64,000 nucleotides of DNA. It comes from JAVSMW01 sp032027005 (GTDB lineage: Bacteria; Bacillota; Thermincolia; Thermincolales; UBA2595). A program made the translations under genes and the position numbers. Below, in pieces: positions 1-9,038 of this stretch. Within the stretch, counting starts at the first letter, position 1. Every line of letters begins with the position of its first letter. Under the pieces are notes generated by a model. The model had not been told where the DNA came from. It did not search any database and saw nothing but the letters and a program-made list of their open reading frames with translations. The DNA is taken from positions 1 through 64,000 of the forward strand of contig JAVSMW010000005.1 in the NCBI GenBank assembly GCA_032027005.1, written 5' to 3'.

Positions 1-93
1 TTCCGGCTAACTGCTACAAATCAAAAACGTGAGAATCCAGGTCCAAACTTTAGTTTGGGCTTTTTCTTTACTCATGTGCTTAGGATTTGACAA

Positions 94-174
94 TTACGTT
101 AGAATGTCGCCCGGACAAATATCCACACAAACCCCGCAACCGATGCATTTTTGCTTATCTACAAAAATCGGCAC
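94..174 (-). pseudogene. truncated 4Fe-4S ferredoxin fragment
   Basis: A short minus-strand frame starting at GTG 174, behind a GGGGGG ribosome-binding stretch, encodes 26 residues that begin MPIFVDKQKC and contain CIGCGVCVDICPG, a classic [4Fe-4S] ferredoxin cluster motif, then stops at 94. Ferredoxins with this N-terminus normally run on for a second cluster, so this looks like a gene cut after its first cluster. It lies 315 bp downstream of the acyl-CoA ligase, so it may once have been the last gene of the AOR operon, where a ferredoxin partner would make sense. A functional micro-ferredoxin is possible but less likely. Confidence 0.5.
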
Positions 175-260
175 CTCAAATCCCCCCATTCTGTCTAAGT
201 ATATACAAAGTTTTACTAACATTGTATATACTTATCCAATATAAACAATGTTCTTGTAGC

Positions 261-314
261 CGAATGCAAAAAACCCACTGTAAACAGTAGTTTTCAGTGA
301 GTTTTTTGCATTCG
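261..314. terminator. long hairpin, probable bidirectional terminator
   Basis: The arm CGAATGCAAAAAAC (261-274) is the exact reverse complement of GTTTTTTGCATTCG (301-314), with further pairing inside. It lies downstream of the minus-strand catabolic operon and gives A/T runs on both strands. The rest of 175-488 shows no gene. Confidence 0.5.
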
Positions 315-488
315 GTGTGTTAGGGCTAGGTAACAGGTTTACTGAGTATTTATTTTTTTGATTTTACCTCTCTAAAATAGCATTTTAAATGCCGAAATTT
401 AATATTATTTTGTAGAATTTCGTCGAAAACAAGCATCATTGATTTTGTTGATTGGAATTTCTTCCGGTGAATTAACTGAAATGTAAGG

Positions 489-2051
489 TTAACCTCGTTG
501 CTTGAGCACCTGTTTCATAATCTTTCCGGTCCCGCTTTTGGGCAGTGCCCCTATATATTCAACTATTCTAGGGACTTTAAAGCGGGCTATCCTTTCCCGG
601 CAAAATGCAAAGAGTTCGTCTGCCGGAACCGGCGAAGCACCAGGCTTTAATACCACAAAAGCTTTGACAATTTCACCCCATTGGTCATCAGGGTACCCTA
701 CCACAGCTGCTTCTAAAACGGAAGGATGGGCGTAGATGGCTGTTTCCACTTCGATGGAAGAAATATTTTCCCCCCCACTGATGATGATGTCCTTTTTACG
801 ATCAACAATTTTTATATACCCCTCTGAATCAACTGTAGCAACATCTCCCGTATGGAGCCAGCCATCACGTATAGCTGCCGCTGTCGCCTCCGGGTCCCGC
901 CAGTAGCCAAGCATCACGGTTTCCCCACGCACAATCACTTCACCAGTGTCCTCGCCATTATGCAAAATTTCATTTCCATTTTCGTCCACAACCCGCAGTT
1001 CTAACCCCGGCATAGGCAGCCCCGCTTTGACTTGCCACAAATGCCGTTCTGCCGGATCTCTATCCAGGAGGTGCGTCTTAAGCGTACTATTGGTAATGAC
1101 CGGAGTTGCTTCGGTTTGCCCATAGCTGCCGATATATGTGCATCCGGGCATTTTTTCTTCTACCTGCTCAAGCAGGCTGGGGTGTGAAGCTGCTCCGCCG
1201 ACCACCATTTTTTTCAGGCTTGAAAGGTCGAAGTTTGAAATTTGCGATGCATTTATCAGGCTGGTAACCATAGTCGGAACCATACAGCTGATAGTGACTT
1301 TTTCTTTTTCAACAAGCTGAAAAAACAGCTCCGGTTCAAACTTGGGGATAATGACATGTGTGCCGCCCAAATAGGTAATTGAGTGGGGGGTCCCCCAGCC
1401 GTTGACGTGAAACAAAGGTATGGTATGTATAAGCACATCAGTGCTTTTAAGTTCCAAAGATATAATAAAGTTTAAGGCGTTGGCAAACAGGTTCCGGTGG
1501 CTAAGCATCACACCTTTGGGTTTTCCGGTTGTCCCGCTGGTGTAAAATATTTCGGCTACATCATTCTCCTGCATCTCCGCATCAATGTAGTATTCAGGAG
1601 AAGCATCTTGCAATACGTCTTCGTAATCCAAATATCCATCAACTTTATTGGGTGCAGCAGAGACAAAAATTTCTACCGTTTCCAGCCGGTCTCTGATATT
1701 ATCTATAAGGGGCAAAAAATCATTTTGCACAATAATTGCCTTTGCTTCAGCATGGTTTAGCATAAACAAGAAATCTTCGCTGCCTAACCTGATATTCATG
1801 GGCATCAGGACGGCACCAATCTGTACAACTCCATAATAAGCCTCTAAAAGGCAGTGACAATTATATCCCAAAAACGCCACGCGGTCCTTTCGTTGAATAC
1901 CCAAATTTAATAGCGCATTGCCCAACCGGTTGGCCCGCTCAAAATATTCCTTGTACGTGAACCTTTCTTCACCGCATACAATTGCTGTTTGGTCAGGATA
2001 AAGGTCTGCCGCCCGCTTCAAAAATCTTATTGGACTACTGGAGCTTTTCAT
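489..2051 (-). CDS. acyl-CoA synthetase (AMP-forming), fatty-acid ligase type
   Basis: A 520-residue adenylate-forming ligase that activates a carboxylic acid with ATP and CoA. The P-loop motif FYTSGTTGKPKGVMLSHRN, the hinge region GWLHTGDVA...DRKKDIIISGGENIS and the terminal PKSGTGKIMK with its catalytic lysine are all present, so it should be active. The ATG at 2051 (MKSSSSPIRF) was chosen because AAGGGGG lies just upstream and the longer reading frame would run into the AOR gene. It is the last full gene of cassette A, 16 bp after the AOR, so it probably activates the acid made by the thiamine-diphosphate enzyme and AOR, or the acid brought in by the TRAP transporter. The substrate cannot be read from the sequence. 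Confidence 0.85.
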   Translation of the reverse strand: MKSSSSPIRFLKRAADLYPDQTAIVCGEERFTYKEYFERANRLGNALLNLGIQRKDRVAFLGYNCHCLLEAYYGVVQIGAVLMPMNIRLGSEDFLFMLNHAEAKAIIVQNDFLPLIDNIRDRLETVEIFVSAAPNKVDGYLDYEDVLQDASPEYYIDAEMQENDVAEIFYTSGTTGKPKGVMLSHRNLFANALNFIISLELKSTDVLIHTIPLFHVNGWGTPHSITYLGGTHVIIPKFEPELFFQLVEKEKVTISCMVPTMVTSLINASQISNFDLSSLKKMVVGGAASHPSLLEQVEEKMPGCTYIGSYGQTEATPVITNSTLKTHLLDRDPAERHLWQVKAGLPMPGLELRVVDENGNEILHNGEDTGEVIVRGETVMLGYWRDPEATAAAIRDGWLHTGDVATVDSEGYIKIVDRKKDIIISGGENISSIEVETAIYAHPSVLEAAVVGYPDDQWGEIVKAFVVLKPGASPVPADELFAFCRERIARFKVPRIVEYIGALPKSGTGKIMKQVLKQRG

Positions 2052-2067
2052 GCACAATCCCCCCTTA

Positions 2068-3750
2068 TTAAAATTCCTCCAGTTCTTCTTTCGGTATATC
2101 AAAAACAAGCCCATTGTTGGGCAATGGTTCCGTCCGAAAAAAATCTGGCAAATCATTTTGACTCTTGGCAATACCTGCAGCCCGGTTAAATTCCAACTCT
2201 GCCTTCAGAACCCGCCTTGCCTGTTCGAGCAATATTTCAGGCCCAGTCTCCTGATCGGTAAATGCGGATACAATAGAAGCAAATACTGGTACATTTTCCG
2301 GTATTGAACCGACAAATATGCAGATGCCCAGTATGTCACAAATCATTGCAGTTTCCTGCTGTTTCTTGGATAACGTTATCTGCCCCTCCGGTTTGCCAGG
2401 ATCCAAACCGCCCAGTCCGGGCAGACAGTTCCCTGCAGTATGGTCTGCACCCATCGTTGAAGTGGCGTAGGTTACGCCGGTCCCTTTTACCGCTCTGGGA
2501 TCATAAGCAGCCATGGCCTGTCCCTTAACAGTTGGTGTCCTTTTCACTCCCAGAACCTTCCCTGCAACAGCCGTACCTTGCCCAAGGATCTTACCTAAAT
2601 AACTGCCTGATACAATTCCGGCAAGGGCCTTTTGCATACTTACAAAATCTCCAAAAGGAATTTCCCCTGCCTCCATAGCTACACCAAGCGCGGCACCCAC
2701 TTCAATGGTATCGATTCCCAAATTATCGCAAATCCGGTCTAACTCGGCGATAGAGTCCAAATCGTTTAAACCGCAGTTTGAGCCCAAAAGAGCGATAGTT
2801 TCGTATTCCAGGCCTGAGGTAACATAATTTCCACCACTGTCTTTATAAACATTGGAGCAGCGAACCACACAGCCCCTGGAGCAGGCATGCCCGGTTACCC
2901 CCCCCCTGAGTTTGCATAACTCAGATAGTTTTTCTCCACTGATATTATTAGCAAATTCATTCTGCCCTGTTGTATAGTTTCGGGTTGGCAGTCCCCCATA
3001 CCCGTTTATCACATTCACCAGCAAGGCTGTTCCATACTTGGCGAGTGATTTTTTGGCTTGTACAACAGACTTGGCAAACCCAGCGCAAATCTCTTTAAAC
3101 TTTACTGGATTTTTAGCCTCAACTACTAATCTTGCCGGCCTGGAAATTACGATTGCCTTTATTCCTTTGCTGCCCATAACCGCTCCCATACCGCCCCTTC
3201 CTGCATGACGGGCAGGCCTTCCCTCCATATCTGTGACAGCAACGGTTGCAAGCGCCGCGCCGGCCTCTCCGACAGGGCCGACGCATATTACGGAGCAATC
3301 AGGACCATATTCTTGCTTCAAATAATTCACGGTCTCGTAGTTGCCAAGTCCAGACAGGTTAGGGTTAGACTCCAACTTAATCCCGTAGTCTTCAATTACC
3401 AAAACCCAAGCACCTTTCTCCAAAGCGGCACCTTCAAGCACCACAGCCTTGATGCCGTGAGCGGCTAAATACTGCCCGGCACTTCCCCCGACATTACTCT
3501 CCTTGATTGTCCCGGTCAGCGGACTTTTGGCTCCTACTGAAGTACGCCCGGAAGAGGGGGCGGAGGTTCCCGTGAGCAGACCTGGTGCAATAATCAATTT
3601 ATTATCGCCTCCCAAGGCATCGCAAAGCGGATTCACATGGTCGTTTAAGTAGCTTGATGTCAATCCCCTGCCACCAAGTCTGCTGTATGCGAGCGGCACA
3701 TCTTCAATATAAATATCCTGTGATGTCATGTTTACTCTTATCAGCTTCAC
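2068..3750 (-). CDS. tungsten aldehyde:ferredoxin oxidoreductase family protein
   Basis: A 560-residue AOR-family protein. These enzymes use a tungsten bis-pyranopterin and a [4Fe-4S] cluster to interconvert aldehydes and acids with ferredoxin. Seen here are the N-terminal LGGRGLTSSYL, the cofactor region GRTSVGAKSPLTG and RPARHAGRGGMGAVMGSKG, and the cluster cysteines CSRGCVVRC with a late cysteine in MICDILGIC. Length is close to the family norm of about 600. GTG 3750 was chosen because GGGGG lies eight bases upstream; GTG 3759 falls inside that ribosome binding site. Its place between a probable 2-oxoacid decarboxylase and an acyl-CoA ligase suggests oxidation of an aldehyde to an acid. 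No pterin synthesis gene is nearby, and the substrate is unknown. Confidence 0.88.
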   Translation of the reverse strand: MKLIRVNMTSQDIYIEDVPLAYSRLGGRGLTSSYLNDHVNPLCDALGGDNKLIIAPGLLTGTSAPSSGRTSVGAKSPLTGTIKESNVGGSAGQYLAAHGIKAVVLEGAALEKGAWVLVIEDYGIKLESNPNLSGLGNYETVNYLKQEYGPDCSVICVGPVGEAGAALATVAVTDMEGRPARHAGRGGMGAVMGSKGIKAIVISRPARLVVEAKNPVKFKEICAGFAKSVVQAKKSLAKYGTALLVNVINGYGGLPTRNYTTGQNEFANNISGEKLSELCKLRGGVTGHACSRGCVVRCSNVYKDSGGNYVTSGLEYETIALLGSNCGLNDLDSIAELDRICDNLGIDTIEVGAALGVAMEAGEIPFGDFVSMQKALAGIVSGSYLGKILGQGTAVAGKVLGVKRTPTVKGQAMAAYDPRAVKGTGVTYATSTMGADHTAGNCLPGLGGLDPGKPEGQITLSKKQQETAMICDILGICIFVGSIPENVPVFASIVSAFTDQETGPEILLEQARRVLKAELEFNRAAGIAKSQNDLPDFFRTEPLPNNGLVFDIPKEELEEF

Positions 3751-3902
3751 ATAAGACACCCCCTTTTACCTGTCATAGATTTATTAACGGATACTTGAAA
3801 GGCAACAGAAGACCCTGAAGGTATCATCATTCCTGCAGGGTCCTCCAACCAACTGTTTTTTCGAAAGTACTACCTAAGACCCGGGACGTCTATTAAGGAC
3901 GC

Positions 3903-5591
3903 TTACCAGCGCGGGGACCAGTGGCCAGTTACCGGGAAGGGAACACTCTCATCAATTTTTACATCCAGCACGAAAGGCCGCTTCGATTCCATCGCCTGCT
4001 GGACGGCAGGTATAATTTCCTCGGGCTTATTGACATGTAAACCGGCTGCGCCAAAGCTCTCGGCGAGTTTTACAAAATCCGGGTTATTTAATTGAGTAAA
4101 GTTATAGCGTTTATTAAACAGGAAATCCTGAACTTGTTTATTGGTGTTTAGCCATCCATCATTAAAGACAACTACAATCACCGGAATATCTTCTTTGACA
4201 GCGGTAGCAAGCTCGTGGAAAGAAAAATGGAAGCCACCGTCACCGGTAATTGACACTACCGTATTATCTGGTGCCGCGAGCTTCGCACCTAAGGCGGCAC
4301 CAAAGGACCAGCCTAAATGTCCATAGCCACCGGGCATATGAAAGGTGCCTGGTAAATTGGCATCAAATACGTGAACTCCCCAACATTGGTTGTTTCCACA
4401 ATCAGTAAACAAAATAGCCTCTTGCGGCAATGCGGTACGCAGGTCTCGTACGAGGCGGTAGGGGCTGATTCGGCTGTTATTGTCCTGGCATTTCTCAGTA
4501 AGTTCTTTTAGCCATATTTCCTTTAACTCTTGAACACGCCGGAACCAAACAGTATCAGCAAACTTATCCTTGGCGTCGTTGGCGGACTCTACCCGAGCAA
4601 TAATTTGCTGTAAAACCATTTTGGCATCTCCGACAATGCCTACTTCAGCGGCATATGCCCTGCCAATTTCATCCGGATCAATATCAATCTGAATAATTTT
4701 AAAATTCGGTTTAAGTGTAAACTGCTGTGCATAACCGAATTCGGCGAATCTAAACCCGATAGCCACTACCACATCGGCTTCATCTAAAGTTTCCTTGGCA
4801 CATCTCCATCCAACCACACCGACATTGCCAGCCGAAAGCTTATGTGTTGGTGGGATTGCACCCTTACCCATACCAGACATCACCACCGGGACCTGTAGAT
4901 AGTCGGCCAGCTGCTGTAACTCATTATGCGCACCCGAGACAAGGACACCCCCCCCGGCCAGCAAAACAGGTCGGTCTGCATTTAATAACAGGTTTACCGC
5001 CTTTTCGACCTGGTTGATATCACCCGATACCCTGCCAACAGGCTCATAAAAGTTCTCTGAATTTGGAATTTCCACGTCATACTTATTAACGGCAAAATCA
5101 TAAGGTATTTCGACCACAGCGGGTCCAGGACGCCCTGTAGTAGAAATTTTGAAGGCCTTCTGGATAGCCTCGGGAATCCGTATTCCATCATCAATGCGGA
5201 ACGCCGACTTGGTAAAGGTTTTGCATAATTCTGCAACAGGGGTATCTTGAAGTCCTCCTTTGCCACGGTGCGCGGAGATGACTGAGCCAATAATTGTAGG
5301 ATTAGGCACTGAATCATACAGGGTTCCCGCTAATCCTCCCAATAGCTGAGGTGTGCCAGGACCATGCCAAATCCCAACAGCTTTAGGTGCGCGTTTTACC
5401 CTGTTGTAACCATCAACCATAAAGGAACCGGTTAACTCTGTCCGGCAAAGAATAGATCGGATACTCGTAGAATCCAGCAGGGCATCCGCTATTTCTTGAT
5501 TCGTGTGTCCTATATAACCTATGGCAAGTTCAGTTCCTGCAGACTCCAGAGTTTTTACCACCGCATGGGCACCTGTCATTTTTTCACTCAA
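3903..5591 (-). CDS. thiamine diphosphate-dependent decarboxylase/lyase
   Basis: A 562-residue member of the acetolactate synthase/benzoylformate decarboxylase superfamily, with N-terminal pyrimidine-binding, central, and C-terminal diphosphate-binding domains. The cofactor-activating glutamate is in RTELTGSFMVDGY (about residue 52). The Mg/TPP motif starts as GDGG near residue 450 and ends at NDGW near 477. The usual NN end is ND here. The start is TTG 5591, set by AGGAG nine bases upstream. Neighbouring AOR and CoA-ligase genes fit decarboxylation of a 2-oxoacid to an aldehyde that is then oxidised and activated, but 2-hydroxyacyl-CoA lyase or carboligase chemistry is also possible. It is not a biosynthetic acetolactate synthase by context: there is no small subunit. 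Confidence 0.8.
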   Translation of the reverse strand: MSEKMTGAHAVVKTLESAGTELAIGYIGHTNQEIADALLDSTSIRSILCRTELTGSFMVDGYNRVKRAPKAVGIWHGPGTPQLLGGLAGTLYDSVPNPTIIGSVISAHRGKGGLQDTPVAELCKTFTKSAFRIDDGIRIPEAIQKAFKISTTGRPGPAVVEIPYDFAVNKYDVEIPNSENFYEPVGRVSGDINQVEKAVNLLLNADRPVLLAGGGVLVSGAHNELQQLADYLQVPVVMSGMGKGAIPPTHKLSAGNVGVVGWRCAKETLDEADVVVAIGFRFAEFGYAQQFTLKPNFKIIQIDIDPDEIGRAYAAEVGIVGDAKMVLQQIIARVESANDAKDKFADTVWFRRVQELKEIWLKELTEKCQDNNSRISPYRLVRDLRTALPQEAILFTDCGNNQCWGVHVFDANLPGTFHMPGGYGHLGWSFGAALGAKLAAPDNTVVSITGDGGFHFSFHELATAVKEDIPVIVVVFNDGWLNTNKQVQDFLFNKRYNFTQLNNPDFVKLAESFGAAGLHVNKPEEIIPAVQQAMESKRPFVLDVKIDESVPFPVTGHWSPRW

Positions 5592-5651
5592 TTAAACCAA
5601 CTCCTCTTTGGATAAAATTTAATATCTTTTACGCCTGTTTTCCCAGACCAC

Positions 5652-6038
5652 TTATACTCGATTATTCTGTAACTCTCTGATGGTCTGACATGTAGCCACC
5701 ACTAAATTATGTTTTGATTTTTCTTCCGGGCAAATCGCCATGCCATCATACATTGCCTCTCCGAGAGTCAGCTTTTTCTCCACAAATATTTTTTCATAAA
5801 TCTCGCCCGGTGCCTCAAAGGGAACTGTATACAACCCGTTTTCCGGTTTATCTTCACATTGGGCTTTGCTTAAAAGACCATTTACAAAAGTAAGGCAAAT
5901 GTTAGTTACAAGTTCACTTAGTTTAGCATCTTTATAGACTGAAAAAATTACATCAACCTTCTCGTATGCGCCCAAATGTTTGCTTAGTTTATCTCGCGTT
6001 GGAGAAAAAAAATTCTCAACATCACTCAGTAGTTTCAT
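5652..6038 (-). CDS. unrecognised 128-residue protein
   Basis: I do not recognise this protein. It is soluble and acidic, with no signal peptide or membrane segment. It has three cysteines, in NICLTFVNG, KAQCEDKPEN and ATCQTI, plus one in MAICPEE. It lies between the thiamine-diphosphate enzyme and the M29-like gene in the same direction with short gaps, so it is very probably co-transcribed with cassette A. It could be a small enzyme or an accessory protein of its neighbours. AAGGA lies about 13 bases before the ATG. Confidence 0.6.
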   Translation of the reverse strand: MKLLSDVENFFSPTRDKLSKHLGAYEKVDVIFSVYKDAKLSELVTNICLTFVNGLLSKAQCEDKPENGLYTVPFEAPGEIYEKIFVEKKLTLGEAMYDGMAICPEEKSKHNLVVATCQTIRELQNNRV

Positions 6039-6090
6039 TTAAAATATCATTCCTTTCTTTATGCTCAAGGCACAAAAATTAACGTTTTAC

Positions 6091-6996
6091 TTACTCATCA
6101 AGCGGAGGATAACTCAGCACCTCGTCAGGATCACCAAACTCTCTGGCTGCCTCTCTTATATCATCATCTTCCAAAACCAACAGCTTGCCCTGATCAGCAA
6201 TAGTTAAGTTCCCAGCAGTCACCGTAGGTTCATACAAAATACCATAAATTGAAACGAAATCACTCTGGTCTCTGCCGCCCAATAATGAATTTCCTCCTAT
6301 TCCCATAAAGAGTGCACCTGCTCTCCTGCTGCAGGACAAAAGATTGGATATCCTTGTAGCAGGACTTGCTGCATCAAGATTTACAGTGATCTTGGGATTC
6401 ATTCCAAAACCGACTTCTGCAAGGCGGTTTGCATTTTTAATTCCTTTGATCAGGCCGTTTATCTCATCCACCTCTGGCCCACCCTCAATCTTTGTCACAA
6501 AACCATTTTCTATGGTCCATTTCATTGGTGGATTTAACCTTGTATGTGTGTAAAGACCATCGAGATATACAACTCCATTGGCAGTGTAGTTCAGATCACC
6601 CCAGACAGTGGTCCCTGGCGGAAATGTCCCTATATAACCAGGAGTCGCAGGTCCCGGCTCCCGGGGGATGGAGCCAATATAGGCCCCTATGCCGCCACCC
6701 ACTACACTCATGGTAAGATCGGTACCTTTGTTATCTGTAATTCTGACAACCGGGTTTTCCCTAATGATCCGTTGACACTTCTTACCTATCTTGTACCATA
6801 GTTCAATTGGATCTTGTATAAGAACAGAAACATTAGCTCCAGCCTCCTTAGCAGCAACTGACAATGCCTCCAGAATGACATTGTCTATACCGGTTTCGGC
6901 AAACAAAAGAACCTGCTCCCCTTTTTTTACATTGCCAAATCTGATGCAATTTCGCGCTCCACTTAGCAACGGTTCAATCTCGTTTCGAGTAGACAT
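6091..6996 (-). CDS. M29 aminopeptidase / NicX-like family protein
   Basis: A 301-residue protein resembling the family that joins M29 (aminopeptidase T) metallopeptidases with 2,5-dihydroxypyridine 5,6-dioxygenase (NicX). Visible signs are the N-terminal VKKGEQVLLFAETG, the central GVVYLDGLYTHTRLNPPM followed by IENGFVTKIEGG, and the C-terminal GALFMGIGGNSLLGGRDQSD. In this family those blocks surround the metal site, but I could not assign all ligands, and the usual C-terminal histidine-rich segment looks reduced. It is one gene of the TRAP-transporter operon and is likely a hydrolase or ring-opening enzyme acting on the imported compound. Peptidase activity is not shown by context. Confidence 0.6.
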   Translation of the reverse strand: MSTRNEIEPLLSGARNCIRFGNVKKGEQVLLFAETGIDNVILEALSVAAKEAGANVSVLIQDPIELWYKIGKKCQRIIRENPVVRITDNKGTDLTMSVVGGGIGAYIGSIPREPGPATPGYIGTFPPGTTVWGDLNYTANGVVYLDGLYTHTRLNPPMKWTIENGFVTKIEGGPEVDEINGLIKGIKNANRLAEVGFGMNPKITVNLDAASPATRISNLLSCSRRAGALFMGIGGNSLLGGRDQSDFVSIYGILYEPTVTAGNLTIADQGKLLVLEDDDIREAAREFGDPDEVLSYPPLDE

Positions 6997-7119
6997 ATCT
7001 AAATCTCATCCTTTCATTAAGTAATCAACTATCCATGGACAACCCATATTCCAAAAAATAAGCCCTTCTAAACATGGGCCATTAAGCCCTTAATTTTCTG
7101 TATCACCTCCGATTCTGAA

Positions 7120-8430
7120 TTACATCATAGATGGAAGAAAGAGGGCTATTTGTGGAAAAATTGTTAGCAAAATCAGTGCAAATATTAAAACAAATACAAA
7201 AGGCAGCGCACCGGCCATGATCTTACCCATTGGAACATCCGAAATTGCTTTAATTATAAATAAGTTCAAACCCACAGGCGGGGTAATCATCCCTATTTCC
7301 ACAGCTAATGTAGATACTACTCCCAGCCACAGGGGATCAAATCCCAGGGCCATGAAAGTAGGATAGATAAAAGGTATTGTAAGTACTACCATGCTTAATG
7401 GGTCCATCAGGCATCCCATGATAAACCATAGTATATAAACCAACAATAAAACAATCCATTTGTTAATACTTGCGCTTATAATTGCGTCCGCAATATTCTG
7501 AGCAATCCCCAGGTAGCTTACAACGTAGCTTAGGGACATACCTCCAAAAACTAAAAATATCAACACCGAGCTTGTACTGGCGGTGGCACCCGTCACCTTG
7601 GTCAGAAAGCCGGAGTTAAATCTGCCAAGCAAAAAAACCAGGAGCAGAGCGCCAACGGCACCGAAACCTGACGCTTCAGTAGGTGTAGTTAATCCGGAAT
7701 AAAGTGAACCGATAACTACAGCAACCAAAGCAAGGGGAGGAAGTATGAGTTTCAAATCTTGTTTCAACCCCGAAGAGTTCTCCGGCTCATCTGAACCGGT
7801 TATAGCTTCGAATGTTTCTCCAGCTATCGAAGGGTTCATTTTAACTCTCAGAATTATAAAAAGGCATAACAAGGCGCTAATCATAAGTCCAGGTACTATT
7901 CCCGCAATAAATAGCTTTGAGATCGAATTTTCGGTAATGATTCCGTAAATTACAAATGTAATACTGGGAGGAATCATTATTCCCAAAGCACCTCCTGCAG
8001 CCACTACACCTGTGGCAAAGTCCGGACTGTATCCTCTTTTTGTCATTTCATTTATAGATACGCGCCCGATTGCAGCAGCAGTAGCCGGACTCGAACCGCA
8101 GAGGGCCGCAAAAACAGTAGCTGCCAGTGTAGCACTTAGAGCCAAGCCTCCCTTAAACTTACGAAGCCACTTATTTAAAACCAAAAAAATATCAGTGGCC
8201 ACATTACCGTGAGCCAGAGCTTCTGCCATAAGAATAAATAATGGTGCAACCAGTTGGTTCATACTGGTACCCTGATTGAAAATAATGCTGCCAATTTGCG
8301 CCAGGTGACTTGGTTCAAGATAAAGCAGTGTTATGGCAACACCCACGAAACCTAAGGCAAATCCTACCGGGGTTCCAATAAAAATTGTTACTAAAAGAAT
8401 AACCATAATGGTAATTAAAAGCAGCGTCAC
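7120..8430 (-). CDS. dctM: TRAP transporter large permease DctM
   Basis: A 436-residue membrane protein with about twelve hydrophobic segments, the size of DctM permeases, which carry the ion-coupled transport of carboxylates. Typical DctM stretches include GTPVGFALGFVG near the N-terminus, FAALCGSSPATAAAIG, GGALGIMIPPSI, TPTEASGFGAVGALL and ITPPVGLNLFI. The start is GTG 8430 behind GGGGGG. It follows DctQ by 23 bp and two DctP genes, so the operon encodes a complete tripartite transporter. The substrate is set by DctP and is unknown. Confidence 0.93.
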   Translation of the reverse strand: MTLLLITIMVILLVTIFIGTPVGFALGFVGVAITLLYLEPSHLAQIGSIIFNQGTSMNQLVAPLFILMAEALAHGNVATDIFLVLNKWLRKFKGGLALSATLAATVFAALCGSSPATAAAIGRVSINEMTKRGYSPDFATGVVAAGGALGIMIPPSITFVIYGIITENSISKLFIAGIVPGLMISALLCLFIILRVKMNPSIAGETFEAITGSDEPENSSGLKQDLKLILPPLALVAVVIGSLYSGLTTPTEASGFGAVGALLLVFLLGRFNSGFLTKVTGATASTSSVLIFLVFGGMSLSYVVSYLGIAQNIADAIISASINKWIVLLLVYILWFIMGCLMDPLSMVVLTIPFIYPTFMALGFDPLWLGVVSTLAVEIGMITPPVGLNLFIIKAISDVPMGKIMAGALPFVFVLIFALILLTIFPQIALFLPSMM

Positions 8431-8453
8431 ATCCAGCCCCCCTTATTTCCTAA

Positions 8454-8957
8454 CTAAAGATATTTTTTACTGCCACTGAAAAGGTCCAAAACAATGCAAA
8501 TGATTGTTATCAACATAGCCAGCGACCCAACAAGCATGGCCACATGTAAATAGGAAACCGGTATTTGAATTGTACCTAAAGTAAGTATATTTAGTTTTAA
8601 GTCATCCATCAGCAGTTCAATACTATTCCAGAGGATAACAACAACAAATACTAAAGCCATTAAATAACTTAAAATCGCTAATATCTTTTGTATCCCAAGT
8701 CCCCAGCGTCTGCCGGCAGCTTCCCGGACAAAGTCTACAACCACATGGTTTTTTTCTTGAAAGGCATATGCCGTCCCCAAAAAAACTGCCCATATTAATA
8801 TGTATTGGGAAATATTCAAAGTCCATGTAGTTGGGCTGGAGAAAATGCCGCGCAGAATACCTTCCAGAGCGGAAAATAAGGCAATAACTATGATGAGGCC
8901 ACCTGCAATGTTTCCCAAAATACGGTTAAAACGTTCAAGAAATTGAGGATATTTCAA
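8454..8957 (-). CDS. dctQ: TRAP transporter small permease DctQ
   Basis: A 167-residue protein with four predicted membrane helices (IAGGLIIVIALFSALEGIL, YILIWAVFLGTAYAF, a helix around LMALVFVVVILW, and VAMLVGSLAMLITIICIV). It has the DctQ signature EKNHVVVDFV after helix two. It pairs with DctM, whose start lies 23 bp downstream. The start is TTG 8957 preceded by a G-rich ribosome binding site. Confidence 0.9.
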   Translation of the reverse strand: MKYPQFLERFNRILGNIAGGLIIVIALFSALEGILRGIFSSPTTWTLNISQYILIWAVFLGTAYAFQEKNHVVVDFVREAAGRRWGLGIQKILAILSYLMALVFVVVILWNSIELLMDDLKLNILTLGTIQIPVSYLHVAMLVGSLAMLITIICIVLDLFSGSKKYL

Positions 8958-9038
8958 CTCTGATCCCCCCCCGGTTTAATTGATGTCCGACCTGCCAATA
9001 CAAGACTGGCAGGCCGCATTTATTATTCATTTTCACCT

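Noticed and set aside
29..244. Plus-strand frames of about 70 codons at the window start.
   Set aside because: The region reads as a ferredoxin fragment on the other strand, and the plus frames show no ribosome binding site or motif.
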